Shown: in pieces, positions 33,029-41,522 of the stretch
Layout of the letters: each line of letters begins with the position of its first letter
Numbering within the stretch: the first letter of the stretch is position 1
Origin: Mangrovihabitans endophyticus
GTDB lineage: Bacteria > Actinomycetota > Actinomycetes > Mycobacteriales > Micromonosporaceae
Direction: 5' to 3'
Length of the DNA: 64,000 bases
Assembly: GCF_014646155.1 (NCBI RefSeq)
Contig: NZ_BMMX01000022.1
Coordinates: forward strand, 16,804 to 80,803
Translations under genes and position numbers: made by a program
Notes under the pieces: model-generated
The model's database searches: none
What the model saw: only the letters and a program-made list of their open reading frames with translations
Told to the model about the DNA's origin: nothing

Positions 33029-34024
33029 GTGTCGCGCACTCGCACCGAGCGCCTGGTGAACCTGGTGATCTGCCTGCTGTCCACGCGACGGTTCCTGACC
33101 GCCGCGCAGATCGCGCTGACCGTGCCCGGCTACGAGCACGACCCCGAGGACCCCCGCGACCACGAAGCGTTCCAGCGCAAGTTCGAGCGGGACAAGGCCG
33201 AGCTGCGGGAGCTGGGCGTGCCGCTGGAGACCGGGACCGCGAGCGTGTTCGACACCGAGCCCGGCTACCGCATCGCGCACCGCGAGTACGCGTTGCCGGA
33301 CATCCCGCTGGAGCCCGACGAGGCGGCGGCCGTCGGCATCGCCGCCCGGCTCTGGCAGCACGCCGGACTGGCCGCGGCGGCCTCCTCCGGGCTGGCCAAG
33401 CTGCGTGCCGCGGGCATCGAGGTGGACCCGCAGGCCACCCTGGGCGTGGAGCCGGTGGTGCGGGTCGACCCGGCGTTCGGCCCGCTGACCGCCGCCGCCC
33501 GGGAGCGGCGCGCGGTCACCTTCACCTACCGGGTGCCCGAGGTGGACGACCCCGCCACGCGCCGCCTGGAACCGTGGGGCGTGGTCTGCTGGCAGGGCCG
33601 GTGGTACGTGGTGGGTCACGACCGCGACCGGGGCGCGACCCGGTGTTTCCGGCTGTCCCGCATCGTCGGATCGGTCCGGCCGGTGGGCCGCGCCGGCGCC
33701 TTCACCCCACCGGCCGGCGTCGACCTGATCAGCCACGTGGCGCGCTGGTCCGAGCCGGTGCCGTCGGCCGGCCGGGCCAGCGTGACGGTGCGGCCGGGCC
33801 GGGCCGCCGGGCTGCGGCGCCGGGCGGTGGACAGCGCGCCAGGGCCGGACGGTGACCTGTTGACGCTGCCGTATTCCGATCACGAGCGGCTCGCCGCGAC
33901 CCTGGTCGGCTACGGCCCGGACGTCCGCGTGGAAGGGCCACCGGAGCTGCGTGACGCGGTCGTGCAGCAGTTGAAGGAGGTCGTCGCGCGGCACGAACCG
34001 CTGGCCGCGGCGGTGCGCCGGTGA
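33029..34024 (+). CDS. pafB: WYL-domain transcriptional regulator PafB
   Basis: A 331-residue protein. Residues 1-75 form a winged helix-turn-helix (RTERLVNLVICLLSTRRFLT), the middle is the WYL effector domain (PWGVVCWQGRWYVVGHDRDR with FRLSRI), and the end is a WCX domain. With PafC it forms the PafBC complex that in mycobacteria activates the RecA/LexA-independent DNA damage response. GTG at 33029 follows TAGCGT by only 8 bases, so the message may be leaderless. It overlaps pafC by four bases (GTGA). Confidence 0.93.
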   Translation: MSRTRTERLVNLVICLLSTRRFLTAAQIALTVPGYEHDPEDPRDHEAFQRKFERDKAELRELGVPLETGTASVFDTEPGYRIAHREYALPDIPLEPDEAAAVGIAARLWQHAGLAAAASSGLAKLRAAGIEVDPQATLGVEPVVRVDPAFGPLTAAARERRAVTFTYRVPEVDDPATRRLEPWGVVCWQGRWYVVGHDRDRGATRCFRLSRIVGSVRPVGRAGAFTPPAGVDLISHVARWSEPVPSAGRASVTVRPGRAAGLRRRAVDSAPGPDGDLLTLPYSDHERLAATLVGYGPDVRVEGPPELRDAVVQQLKEVVARHEPLAAAVRR

Positions 34025-35013
34025 CGCAGCGTCCCGGCGCGCCGGGAGCACGCGCCTCCGCCGACCGGCTCGGCCGGCTGCTGAACCTGGTGCCCTACCT
34101 CATGGCCCGGCCGGGCATCAGCACCGCCGAGGCCGCCGCCGGGCTGGGCGTCACCCAGCAGCAGCTTCGCGACGACCTGGAGCTGCTGTGGGTCTGCGGG
34201 CTGCCCGGGTACGGGCCCGGCGACCTGATCGACATGGCGCTGGACGGCGACCGCGTGACGATCACCTACGACGCGGGCATCGACCGGCCGCTGCGGCTCA
34301 CGCCGGATGAGGCGCTGGCGCTGGTGGTGGCGTTGCGGATGCTCGCCGAGACCCCCGGCATCGGCCCCCGGGACGCCATCGAGCGGGCCCTCGCCAAGAT
34401 CGAGAGCGCGGCCGGTGACCAGGCCGGCGCCCCGGTGGCCGTGCGGCTGCCGGCCGGCGGGGAGAAACTGGACCGCGTCCGCGCCGCGGTGGAGCGCGGG
34501 CACGCGCTGCGCATCACCTACTACACGGCCGCCCGCGACGAGACGACCGAGCGGGTGGTCGACCCGATGCGGGTGCTCATGGTCGGTGGCCGCGGCTACC
34601 TGGAGGCGTGGTGCCGCAGCGCGGACGCCACGCGGATGTTCCGGGTCGACCGCATCGACGCGTTCACCGAGCTGGACGAGCCGGCCGCGCCGCCGGCCCG
34701 GGCGGTGCCGCAGGACGTCTCGGAGGGGGTGTTCCGCCCGACGCCGGACCTGCCGCTGGTGACCCTGCGGGTGGGGCGGGGCGGCCGCTGGATCACCGAG
34801 TACTACCCGGTGGAGCAGGTCAGCCGGGACGGCGAGGAGTGGGTGGTGACGATGCGGGTCTCCGACCTGGGCTGGGCGCAGCGGCTGCTGCTGAGCCTGG
34901 GCGCGGACGTCACCGTGACTGGCCCCGCCGAGTTGGTCGAGCGGATCCGCGCGCAGGCCGCCGCCGCGCTGGACCAGTACGCTGCGCCACCGTCGGCCGG
35001 CGGTAGGGTGTGA
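34021..35013 (+). CDS. pafC: WYL-domain transcriptional regulator PafC
   Basis: A 330-residue partner of PafB with the same domain order: winged helix-turn-helix (LGRLLNLVPYLMARPGISTA), WYL domain (MRVLMVGGRGYLEAWCRSAD and MFRVDRIDAFTEL) and C-terminal WCX domain. In mycobacteria PafB and PafC act as a heterodimer on DNA-damage promoters, probably with a single-stranded nucleic acid signal sensed by the WYL domains. GTG at 34021 overlaps the pafB stop, which ensures equal synthesis. The next small gene follows after 4 bases. Confidence 0.93.
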   Translation: MTQRPGAPGARASADRLGRLLNLVPYLMARPGISTAEAAAGLGVTQQQLRDDLELLWVCGLPGYGPGDLIDMALDGDRVTITYDAGIDRPLRLTPDEALALVVALRMLAETPGIGPRDAIERALAKIESAAGDQAGAPVAVRLPAGGEKLDRVRAAVERGHALRITYYTAARDETTERVVDPMRVLMVGGRGYLEAWCRSADATRMFRVDRIDAFTELDEPAAPPARAVPQDVSEGVFRPTPDLPLVTLRVGRGGRWITEYYPVEQVSRDGEEWVVTMRVSDLGWAQRLLLSLGADVTVTGPAELVERIRAQAAAALDQYAAPPSAGGRV

Positions 35014-35017
35014 TCCC

Positions 35018-35299
35018 GTGGTGATGTGGATCCTGATCGCGGTGCTCGTGGCCGGCGTGGTGCTGCTCGGGGCGCTGGCCGTTCGTCTCCTCGGCCGGTT
35101 GTCCGGCCTGCGGCGCGCGGTGACCCGCCTGCAGCGCCGCCAGCGGGACGCGCAGCGGCTGCGCACCGGCGCCGAGCAACTGCAGAACACCCTGGTCGAG
35201 CTGGAGCGCCGGGCCACCGAGACGCAGCACCGGCTGGCGATCATCAAAGCCGGGCAGGACGACGAAAGCGGGAAACATTCTTTACTGAAAGCTCGGTGA
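35018..35299 (+). CDS. Small membrane-anchored coiled-coil protein
   Basis: A 93-residue protein. Residues 3-27 are a membrane helix (MWILIAVLVAGVVLLGALAV), followed by a long basic-to-acidic coiled coil (residues 30-80, LRRAVTRLQRRQRDAQRLR). The C-terminus is cytoplasmic by charge. It sits between pafC (4 bases) and tatA (174 bases) in the conserved pafB-pafC-tatA-tatC region. Function unknown. Confidence 0.7.
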   Translation: MVMWILIAVLVAGVVLLGALAVRLLGRLSGLRRAVTRLQRRQRDAQRLRTGAEQLQNTLVELERRATETQHRLAIIKAGQDDESGKHSLLKAR

Positions 35300-35473
35300 C
35301 TCGTGGTAGCGTGCGGCGTTCCCGCCCCGCCGCGCGAGTGGCGTCGCCGGCGCACCCCCAGGTCGCCGGATCGGCGGAAACGCACAGGGTCCGGCGGGTC
35401 TCAATGACGAAATCCACACGTACGATGGACCCGCAACGCTGTTGGACCAGCACCCACCGACTGGAGTAACACC

Positions 35474-35782
35474 ATGGGCGCCCTCAAGCCGTGGCACATC
35501 ATCGTCGTCCTCGTCCTGCTCGTGCTGCTCTTCGGGGCCAAGCGACTGCCGGACGCCGCACGTTCCCTGGGCCGTTCGCTGCGCATCATCAAGGCCGAGA
35601 CCAAGGGTCTGGTCGACGGCGACGACGACGTGGCCGAGAAGGCCGAGCCGCGATACAGCCGCCAGCCCCTGCAGGGCGAGGTGCGCGACCCCGGTTACCG
35701 GCAGGCCCCGCCTCCCGGCGACTACCGTGACGAGCAGCCCCAGCAGCCGTACGGGGACCCGGTGCGGCGCAACGAGCGCTGA
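35474..35782 (+). CDS. tatA: Sec-independent protein translocase TatA
   Basis: A 102-residue component of the Tat pathway, which exports folded proteins. The single membrane helix (residues 7-21, WHIIVVLVLLVLLFGAKRLP) with the conserved FGxKRLP hinge is followed by an amphipathic helix (DAARSLGRSLRIIKAE). The rest is acidic, Pro/Gln-rich and disordered. It forms the pore-like oligomer that cooperates with TatC, encoded 10 bases downstream. No tatB is in the window; actinobacterial tatB usually lies elsewhere. Confidence 0.97.
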   Translation: MGALKPWHIIVVLVLLVLLFGAKRLPDAARSLGRSLRIIKAETKGLVDGDDDVAEKAEPRYSRQPLQGEVRDPGYRQAPPPGDYRDEQPQQPYGDPVRRNER

Positions 35783-35791
35783 CCCGTCACC

Positions 35792-36754
35792 GTGGCGATC
35801 TCGCTGCGCCGTCGCGGGCCGAGCAAGTTCCAGCAGGCCGCCGACGGCTCCATGACGTTGCTCGAGCACGTGCGGGAACTGCGTAACCGGCTGTTCTTCG
35901 CCTCGCTCGGGATCGTGGCCGGCCTGATCGTCGGCTTCATCATCTCCGGATGGGTGTTCGACATCCTGAAGGAGCCTTATTGTGGCCTGGCCAGCTCCTG
36001 GTCGGTGAACGCCGCCGGGGACCGGGTCTGCAACTTCGTCGTGCTCGGCGTGGGCGACCAACTGCTGCTGCGGCTGAAGATCGCGCTGTGGGTGGGCCTG
36101 ATCATCGGCGCGCCGGTGTGGCTCTATCAGCTATGGGCGTTCATCGCGCCCGGACTGCACCGCCACGAGCGTAAGTGGGCGTACGTCTTCGTGGGCATCG
36201 CCGCCCCGCTGTTCATCGGCGGCGCGGTGCTGGCCTACTTCGTGGTCAAGCACAGCCTGGCGTTCATCCAGGAGGCCGGCATCCTGGGCGTGACCACCCA
36301 GCTTGAGGTGGGGGCCTACATCGGGTTCATCACCAACATGCTGTTGCTGTTCGGGGCCGGCTTCGAGTTCCCGCTGGTGCTGCTGATGCTGAACTTCACC
36401 GGCGTGGCCTCGGCCAAGCGGCTGCTGAGCTGGTGGCGCGTGGTGGTGTTCCTGGCCTTCGCGTTCGCCGCCGTCGCCACCCCGGACCCGGGACCGTTCG
36501 GCATGACGCTGCTCGCGGCTTGCATGTCGCTGCTGTACTTCATGGCCGTCGGCGTCGCCTTCCTCAACGACCGGCGCAAGGGCCGGGGCCGGGAGCTCTA
36601 CGCCGGCCTGGACGACGACGAGCTGTCCCCGCTGGACGACCGCCTGGACCCGATCGGTGCCGGGGACCGGATCGACGCGCCTGCCCCGGTCGGCGGCCCG
36701 GAGCCGGTGTCCCGGCCACTGCCGCTGGACACGCGCTACGACGACATGACCTGA
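35792..36754 (+). CDS. tatC: Sec-independent protein translocase TatC
   Basis: A 320-residue integral membrane protein that binds the twin-arginine signal. The N-terminal MTLLEHVRELRNRLFFA holds the signal-binding motif. Six membrane helices follow, with the conserved PVWLYQLWAFIAPGLHRHER and FGAGFEFPLVLLML segments. The C-terminal 60 residues are acidic and disordered, longer than in E. coli. It is co-transcribed with tatA and followed after 28 bases by the lipid-kinase-like gene. Confidence 0.97.
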   Translation: MAISLRRRGPSKFQQAADGSMTLLEHVRELRNRLFFASLGIVAGLIVGFIISGWVFDILKEPYCGLASSWSVNAAGDRVCNFVVLGVGDQLLLRLKIALWVGLIIGAPVWLYQLWAFIAPGLHRHERKWAYVFVGIAAPLFIGGAVLAYFVVKHSLAFIQEAGILGVTTQLEVGAYIGFITNMLLLFGAGFEFPLVLLMLNFTGVASAKRLLSWWRVVVFLAFAFAAVATPDPGPFGMTLLAACMSLLYFMAVGVAFLNDRRKGRGRELYAGLDDDELSPLDDRLDPIGAGDRIDAPAPVGGPEPVSRPLPLDTRYDDMT

Positions 36755-36782
36755 GCGCGGCCCGTCCGTACGCTGATGTGTC

Positions 36783-37691
36783 GTGCCGACTGATGAGATC
36801 GCGGTGCTGGTCAACCCGCTGGCAGGCAGCGGCCGGCGCCGCGATCTGGTTCCGCGGGTGCTGCGCCGGCTGGGCGCGGCCGGGCCGGTCCGAGTGCTCG
36901 ACGCCGCGGACTCGGCAGCCGCCGAGCGGGCCTGTCACGCCGCGGTGGAGCGCGGGGCGCGCGCCGTGGTGGCGGTCGGCGGCGACGGCACCGTGCACCG
37001 GGCGCTGCAGGCCGTCGCCGGGCGCCCGGTCGGGTTCGGCGTCGTCCCCGCCGGCACCGGCAACGACTTCGCGTCCGGCGCCGGGATGCCCGGCGACCCG
37101 CTGACGTGCGCCGCGCGGATCGCCGCGGCGTTGCGGGAGGACCGCCGGCATCCGCTCGACCTGGCCCTTATCGAGGCCGGCGGCCCGCAGCGGTCCGCGT
37201 CGCCGCGGTGGTTCGGTGCGGTGCTCGCCGCCGGGTTCGACGCACAGGTCAACGAACGCGCCAACCGGCTGCGCCGGCCGCGCGGACCCCGCCGCTACGA
37301 CCTGGCCATCGCCCTGGAACTGGCCCGGTTGCGCCCGCGGCGGTACGCGCTGGAGGTGGACGGCGCCGATTGCAGCTTCGACGGCGTGCTCGCGGCCGTC
37401 GGCAACTGCCCGAGCTACGGCGGCGGCATGCGCGTGGTGCCGGACGCGGACCCGGCCGACGGCCTGCTCGACGTGGTGGTGGCGGCGTCGCTGGGCCGGG
37501 CGGCGCTGGTCGCGATGAAGCCGCGTCTGCGCCGCGGCACACACGTGCACGACCCCCGGGTGACCACCTACCGGGCACGGCAGGTGCGCCTGCACGCCGA
37601 GGGCGTGGTCGGGTACGCGGACGGCGAGCGGATCGGGCCGCTGCCGATGACCGTGCGGTGCGTTGCGGGGGCGCTGCGCCTGCTGCGGTGA
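36783..37691 (+). CDS. Diacylglycerol/sphingosine kinase family protein
   Basis: A 302-residue cytoplasmic lipid-kinase-like protein. The nucleotide site is shown by IAVLVNPLAGSGRRRD, VVAVGGDGTVHRALQA and FGVVPAGTGNDFASG, the three hallmarks of the DAGK catalytic domain. The C-terminal beta domain contains VVPDADPADGLLDVVVAA and YADGERIGPLPMTV. The substrate is probably diacylglycerol or a related lipid. It is in line with tatA-tatC, as in mycobacteria. Confidence 0.92.
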   Translation: MPTDEIAVLVNPLAGSGRRRDLVPRVLRRLGAAGPVRVLDAADSAAAERACHAAVERGARAVVAVGGDGTVHRALQAVAGRPVGFGVVPAGTGNDFASGAGMPGDPLTCAARIAAALREDRRHPLDLALIEAGGPQRSASPRWFGAVLAAGFDAQVNERANRLRRPRGPRRYDLAIALELARLRPRRYALEVDGADCSFDGVLAAVGNCPSYGGGMRVVPDADPADGLLDVVVAASLGRAALVAMKPRLRRGTHVHDPRVTTYRARQVRLHAEGVVGYADGERIGPLPMTVRCVAGALRLLR

Positions 37692-37703
37692 ACGCCGGGC
37701 GGA

Positions 37704-38429
37704 TCAGGCGGCGCAGCCGGCCAGGGCCAGGGTGGCGCCGAGCCCGTTGGTGCGGCCCGGCTCGGCGGCCGGCAGCACCAGCGTCGCGCATCCGGCGCCG
37801 ACCGCGCCGGCGTCGGCGGCAGTGTCGCCGACCATCAGCGTGCGGTCCGGGTCCGTGCTCACCATGCCGCACGCCCGTAGGAAGATCGCCGGGTCGGGTT
37901 TGCACCGCCCCACCTCGTAGGACAGCACGAACGCGTCCACCAGCGCGTCCAGGCCCCACGCCGCGAAGTGCGGGCGGATGTCGAAACCGACGTTGCTCAC
38001 CACGGCCACCGCGACGCCGGCCTCGCGCAGGGTGCGCAGCGTCGGCTCGGTGTCCGGGTAGGGCAGCCAGCCGTGCGGGCCGAGCAGCCGCTCGTACAGG
38101 GCGTCCGGGAGTCCGGCCACGTCGCAGGGCACGGTTTCGGCCAGGCCGGTGTAGGCCGCGCGGTGACTGTGCTCGTAGAGGTCCCGGTCGGCCCAGTGCT
38201 CGGCCAGGTGCGGCGGCACCCGGTGCGGCAGCGGCCCGCCGGGCCGCCCGGCGGTGACCAGACGGTCGGCCAGTGCGGTGGCGGCACCCCGGTCCAGGTG
38301 GCGCCCGCACGCGGCGGCCGCGCTGGTCACCCAGACCACCGGGTCCTCCACCTGAGCGAGGGTGCCGTGGAAGTCGAAGAGCACGGCGTCGACCTGACGC
38401 TTGCGGGGCGATTCGGGGTCAAGCGGCAC
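37704..38429 (-). CDS. HAD family hydrolase
   Basis: A 241-residue HAD phosphatase. Motif I is AVLFDFHGTLAQVEDP with nucleophile Asp19 and an unusual His in the Asp+2 position (DFHGT instead of DFDGT). Motif II is VAVVSNVGFD, motif III Lys is in VGRCKPDPAIF, and motif IV is LMVGDTAADAGAVGAG. The His substitution is known in some HAD subfamilies, but may weaken phosphatase activity. It is convergent with the lipid-kinase gene and divergent from helY. Confidence 0.85.
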   Translation of the reverse strand: MPLDPESPRKRQVDAVLFDFHGTLAQVEDPVVWVTSAAAACGRHLDRGAATALADRLVTAGRPGGPLPHRVPPHLAEHWADRDLYEHSHRAAYTGLAETVPCDVAGLPDALYERLLGPHGWLPYPDTEPTLRTLREAGVAVAVVSNVGFDIRPHFAAWGLDALVDAFVLSYEVGRCKPDPAIFLRACGMVSTDPDRTLMVGDTAADAGAVGAGCATLVLPAAEPGRTNGLGATLALAGCAA

Positions 38430-38627
38430 GCCTGCACCCTACTGGGTCCGCCGTCCCACCCCGCGCAGCGGCTGGTCGGCGGCGGTCGCGGCCCGGTGTG
38501 GAGGCCCGTGTGACGGCCCGGTGCGGGCCCGCCGTGGCGCGCCCGGAAGATCGGCGGATCGCGGCTTGTCGCCGGGGCGCACTAGCCTGGTGGTCATGAA
38601 CAGTCCCGCCGACATGACCCGCCGCGC

Positions 38628-41417
38628 ATGACCAGCGCGGCCGACATGACGAGCCCCGCCGAGCGGTACGCGGCGTCACGGCGGCGGGCGGCCCGGGCGG
38701 CCGGCTTCCCCGCCCTTGAGGACTTCCTGCCCGACGTCGGGTTCGACCTCGACGACTTCCAGCGGCAGGCATGTGAGGCGCTGGAGCGCGGCAGCGGTGT
38801 GCTGGTCTGCGCGCCGACCGGCGCCGGCAAGACGGTGGTCGGCGAGTTCGCCGTGCACCTCGCGCTGCGCTCGCCCGACGCCCGGCAGAAATGCTTCTAC
38901 ACCACCCCGATCAAGGCGCTGTCCAACCAGAAGTACCACGACCTGGTGGAACGATACGGTCCGGCGCAGGTCGGGCTGCTGACCGGGGACAACGCGATCA
39001 ACGGGGACGCCCCGGTGGTGGTGATGACCACCGAGGTGCTGCGCAACATGCTCTACACCGGTTCGGCCAGCCTGGCCGGGCTGGCCTACGTGGTGATGGA
39101 CGAGGTGCACTACCTCGCCGACCGGTTCCGCGGCGCGGTCTGGGAAGAGGTGATCATCCACCTCCCGGCATCCGTGACGCTGGTGTCGCTGTCCGCCACG
39201 GTGAGCAACTACGAGGAGTTCGCCGACTGGCTGGTGACGGTCCGCGCCGGGGAGACCGAGGTGGTGGTCAGCGAGCACCGGCCGGTGCCGCTGTGGCAGC
39301 ACATGCTGGTCGGGCGGCGGATGTTCGACCTGTTCCACGACGCCGCCGCGGCGCGCAAACATGACGTGCATCCGGAGCTGCTGCGCTACACCCGCGAGAT
39401 GCTGCGCCGGCTGGAACTGACCGACCGGGTGGCCGGTCCGGGGTGGCACCGCCGCGGTGGCCGGCCGCGCCGCTGGCAGCCGCCGCCGCGCGCCGAGGTG
39501 GTGGAGCGGCTGGAACGCGCCGACCTGCTGCCCGCCATCCTGTTCATCTTCAGCCGGGCCGGCTGCGACGCCGCCGTCGCGCAGTGCCTGGCCGCCGGCC
39601 TGCGGCTGACGTCGGCGGACGAACGCGCCGAGATCCGCCGCATCGCGCAGGCGCGGGTGGCCGGCATTCCCGGCGAGGATCTGTCCGTGCTGGGCTACTG
39701 GGAGTGGCTGGACGGCCTGGAACGCGGCGTGGCGGCGCATCACGCCGGGATGCTGCCCGCCTTCAAGGAAGCGGTGGAGGAGTGCTTCGTGCGCGGCCTG
39801 GTCAAGGCCGTGTTCGCCACCGAGACGCTGTCCCTGGGCATCAACATGCCCGCCCGGTGCGTGGTGCTGGAACGGCTGGTGAAGTTCAACGGCGAGGCGC
39901 ACGTCGATCTGACCCCGGGGGAGTACACCCAGCTCACCGGGCGGGCCGGCCGCCGCGGCATCGACGTGGAGGGGCACGCCGTGGTGCTCTGGAGCCCGGA
40001 GGTGGACCCCCGGCACGTCGCCGGGCTGGCGTCCACCCGCACCTATCCGCTGCGCTCCTCGTTCCGGCCGTCCTACAACATGGCGGTGAACCTGGTTGGC
40101 ACGGTGGGCACCCAGCAGGCCCGCGACCTGCTGGAGTCGTCGTTCGCGCAGTTCCAGGCGGACCGCTCGGTGGTCGGCCTGGCCCGGCAGGTGCAGCGCA
40201 ACGTGGACACCATGCAGACCTACGGCGACGACGCGGCCTGTCACCACGGCGACTTCGACGAGTACTTCGCGCTGCGGGTGGCCATCGCGGACCGGGAACG
40301 TGCCCTCGCCCGGCAGGGCGTGTCGCAGCGGCGCGCGGACGCGGTGTCCTCGTTGGAACGGCTGCGCATCGGCGACGTGATCCGGGTGCCGCAGGGCCGC
40401 CGTGCCGGGCTGGCCGTGGTGGTCGAGCCGCCGGGCGGCGGATTCCATGAGCCCCGGCCGCTGGTGCTCACCCAGGACCGGTGGGCCGGCCGGCTCGGAC
40501 CGGCGGACTTCACCGGCCCGGTCGACGTGCTCGACCGCATCCGCGTGCCACGCAACTTCAACCCGCGCTCGCCGGGCGCGCGCCGCGATCTCGCCGCGCA
40601 GGTCAGCGCCACCGGGCATGACCGGCACGGCGCCGGCCGGCGGCAGCGTAACCGCGGTGCGCCGGGCGAGGACCCCGAGGTGGCGCTGCTCAAGGTGGAG
40701 CTGCGGCAGCATCCGTGCCACCGGTGCCCGGACCGGGAGGAGCACGCCCGGTGGGCGGAGCGCAAGCACCGGCTGCAACGCGACACCGACGCGTTGCGGG
40801 CCAAGGTGGCCGGCCGCACCGGATCACTGGCGCGCACCTTCGACCAGGTGTGCGCCGTGCTGACCGACCGCGGCTACCTCACCCCGCAGGGCGAGGTGAC
40901 GGCCGACGGCCGGGTGCTGGCGCGCATCTGGACCGAGGCGGACCTGCTGGTCGCCGAGTGCCTGCGCCGTGGGGTCTGGGACGGTCTGGCCCCGGAGGAA
41001 CTGGCCGCGGCGGTGTCCATGGTGCTCTACGAGTCGCGGCGCGAGGGCGACGAGCGGGCCTCCGTGCCGCGCGGTGCCACCGCGACCGCGGTGGAGTCGT
41101 GCGCCAAGCTGTGGAGCGAGATCGCCGCGGACGAGGCGGCGCACGCTCTGGCGCTGACCCGCGAGCCCGACCCGGGCTTCGTCTGGCCGATGTACCGCTG
41201 GGCGCGCGGCGAACCGCTCGCCCGGGTGCTGGCCAGCGGGAACAACTACGACGCGGACATGCCGGCCGGGGATTTCGTGCGGTGGGCCCGGCAGGTGCTG
41301 GACCTGTTGAGCCAGATCGCCGAGGCCGCGGCGGCGTCGGAGGGCACCCGGCAGGCGGCACGCAAGGCGATCGGTGCGGTCAACCGCGGTGTCCTCGCCT
41401 ATCAGACCGGGTTGTGA
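38628..41417 (+). CDS. helY: Ski2/HelY-type DEAD/DEAH-box RNA helicase
   Basis: A 929-residue superfamily 2 helicase. Motif I is VCAPTGAGKTVVGEFA near residue 65, motif II is VMDEVHYLADR, motif III is VSLSATVSN, and motif VI is YTQLTGRAGRRGID. The C-terminal third has the DSHCT-like helical domain and an inserted cysteine pair (QHPCHRCPDREEH) typical of actinobacterial HelY. It matches the helicase found next to tatA-tatC in mycobacteria (HelY). It probably acts on structured RNA. The ATG at 38628 overlaps the stop of an 11-codon upstream frame that starts at 38596. Confidence 0.93.
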   Translation: MTSAADMTSPAERYAASRRRAARAAGFPALEDFLPDVGFDLDDFQRQACEALERGSGVLVCAPTGAGKTVVGEFAVHLALRSPDARQKCFYTTPIKALSNQKYHDLVERYGPAQVGLLTGDNAINGDAPVVVMTTEVLRNMLYTGSASLAGLAYVVMDEVHYLADRFRGAVWEEVIIHLPASVTLVSLSATVSNYEEFADWLVTVRAGETEVVVSEHRPVPLWQHMLVGRRMFDLFHDAAAARKHDVHPELLRYTREMLRRLELTDRVAGPGWHRRGGRPRRWQPPPRAEVVERLERADLLPAILFIFSRAGCDAAVAQCLAAGLRLTSADERAEIRRIAQARVAGIPGEDLSVLGYWEWLDGLERGVAAHHAGMLPAFKEAVEECFVRGLVKAVFATETLSLGINMPARCVVLERLVKFNGEAHVDLTPGEYTQLTGRAGRRGIDVEGHAVVLWSPEVDPRHVAGLASTRTYPLRSSFRPSYNMAVNLVGTVGTQQARDLLESSFAQFQADRSVVGLARQVQRNVDTMQTYGDDAACHHGDFDEYFALRVAIADRERALARQGVSQRRADAVSSLERLRIGDVIRVPQGRRAGLAVVVEPPGGGFHEPRPLVLTQDRWAGRLGPADFTGPVDVLDRIRVPRNFNPRSPGARRDLAAQVSATGHDRHGAGRRQRNRGAPGEDPEVALLKVELRQHPCHRCPDREEHARWAERKHRLQRDTDALRAKVAGRTGSLARTFDQVCAVLTDRGYLTPQGEVTADGRVLARIWTEADLLVAECLRRGVWDGLAPEELAAAVSMVLYESRREGDERASVPRGATATAVESCAKLWSEIAADEAAHALALTREPDPGFVWPMYRWARGEPLARVLASGNNYDADMPAGDFVRWARQVLDLLSQIAEAAAASEGTRQAARKAIGAVNRGVLAYQTGL

Positions 41418-41522
41418 CCGGCCCGGGAAAATCCGGCCGCGGATCCACTGTTTTCGATAGATTGAGCCGACTCGTCCACGTCGGACCGCGACCCGGTCCG
41501 CCGACGGAAGGAACGCTCGATC

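Noticed and set aside
38676..40778. 700-codon minus-strand frame inside helY
   Set aside because: It is the mirror of a gene with all helicase motifs; the translated sequence is His/Gln/Arg-rich with no domain.
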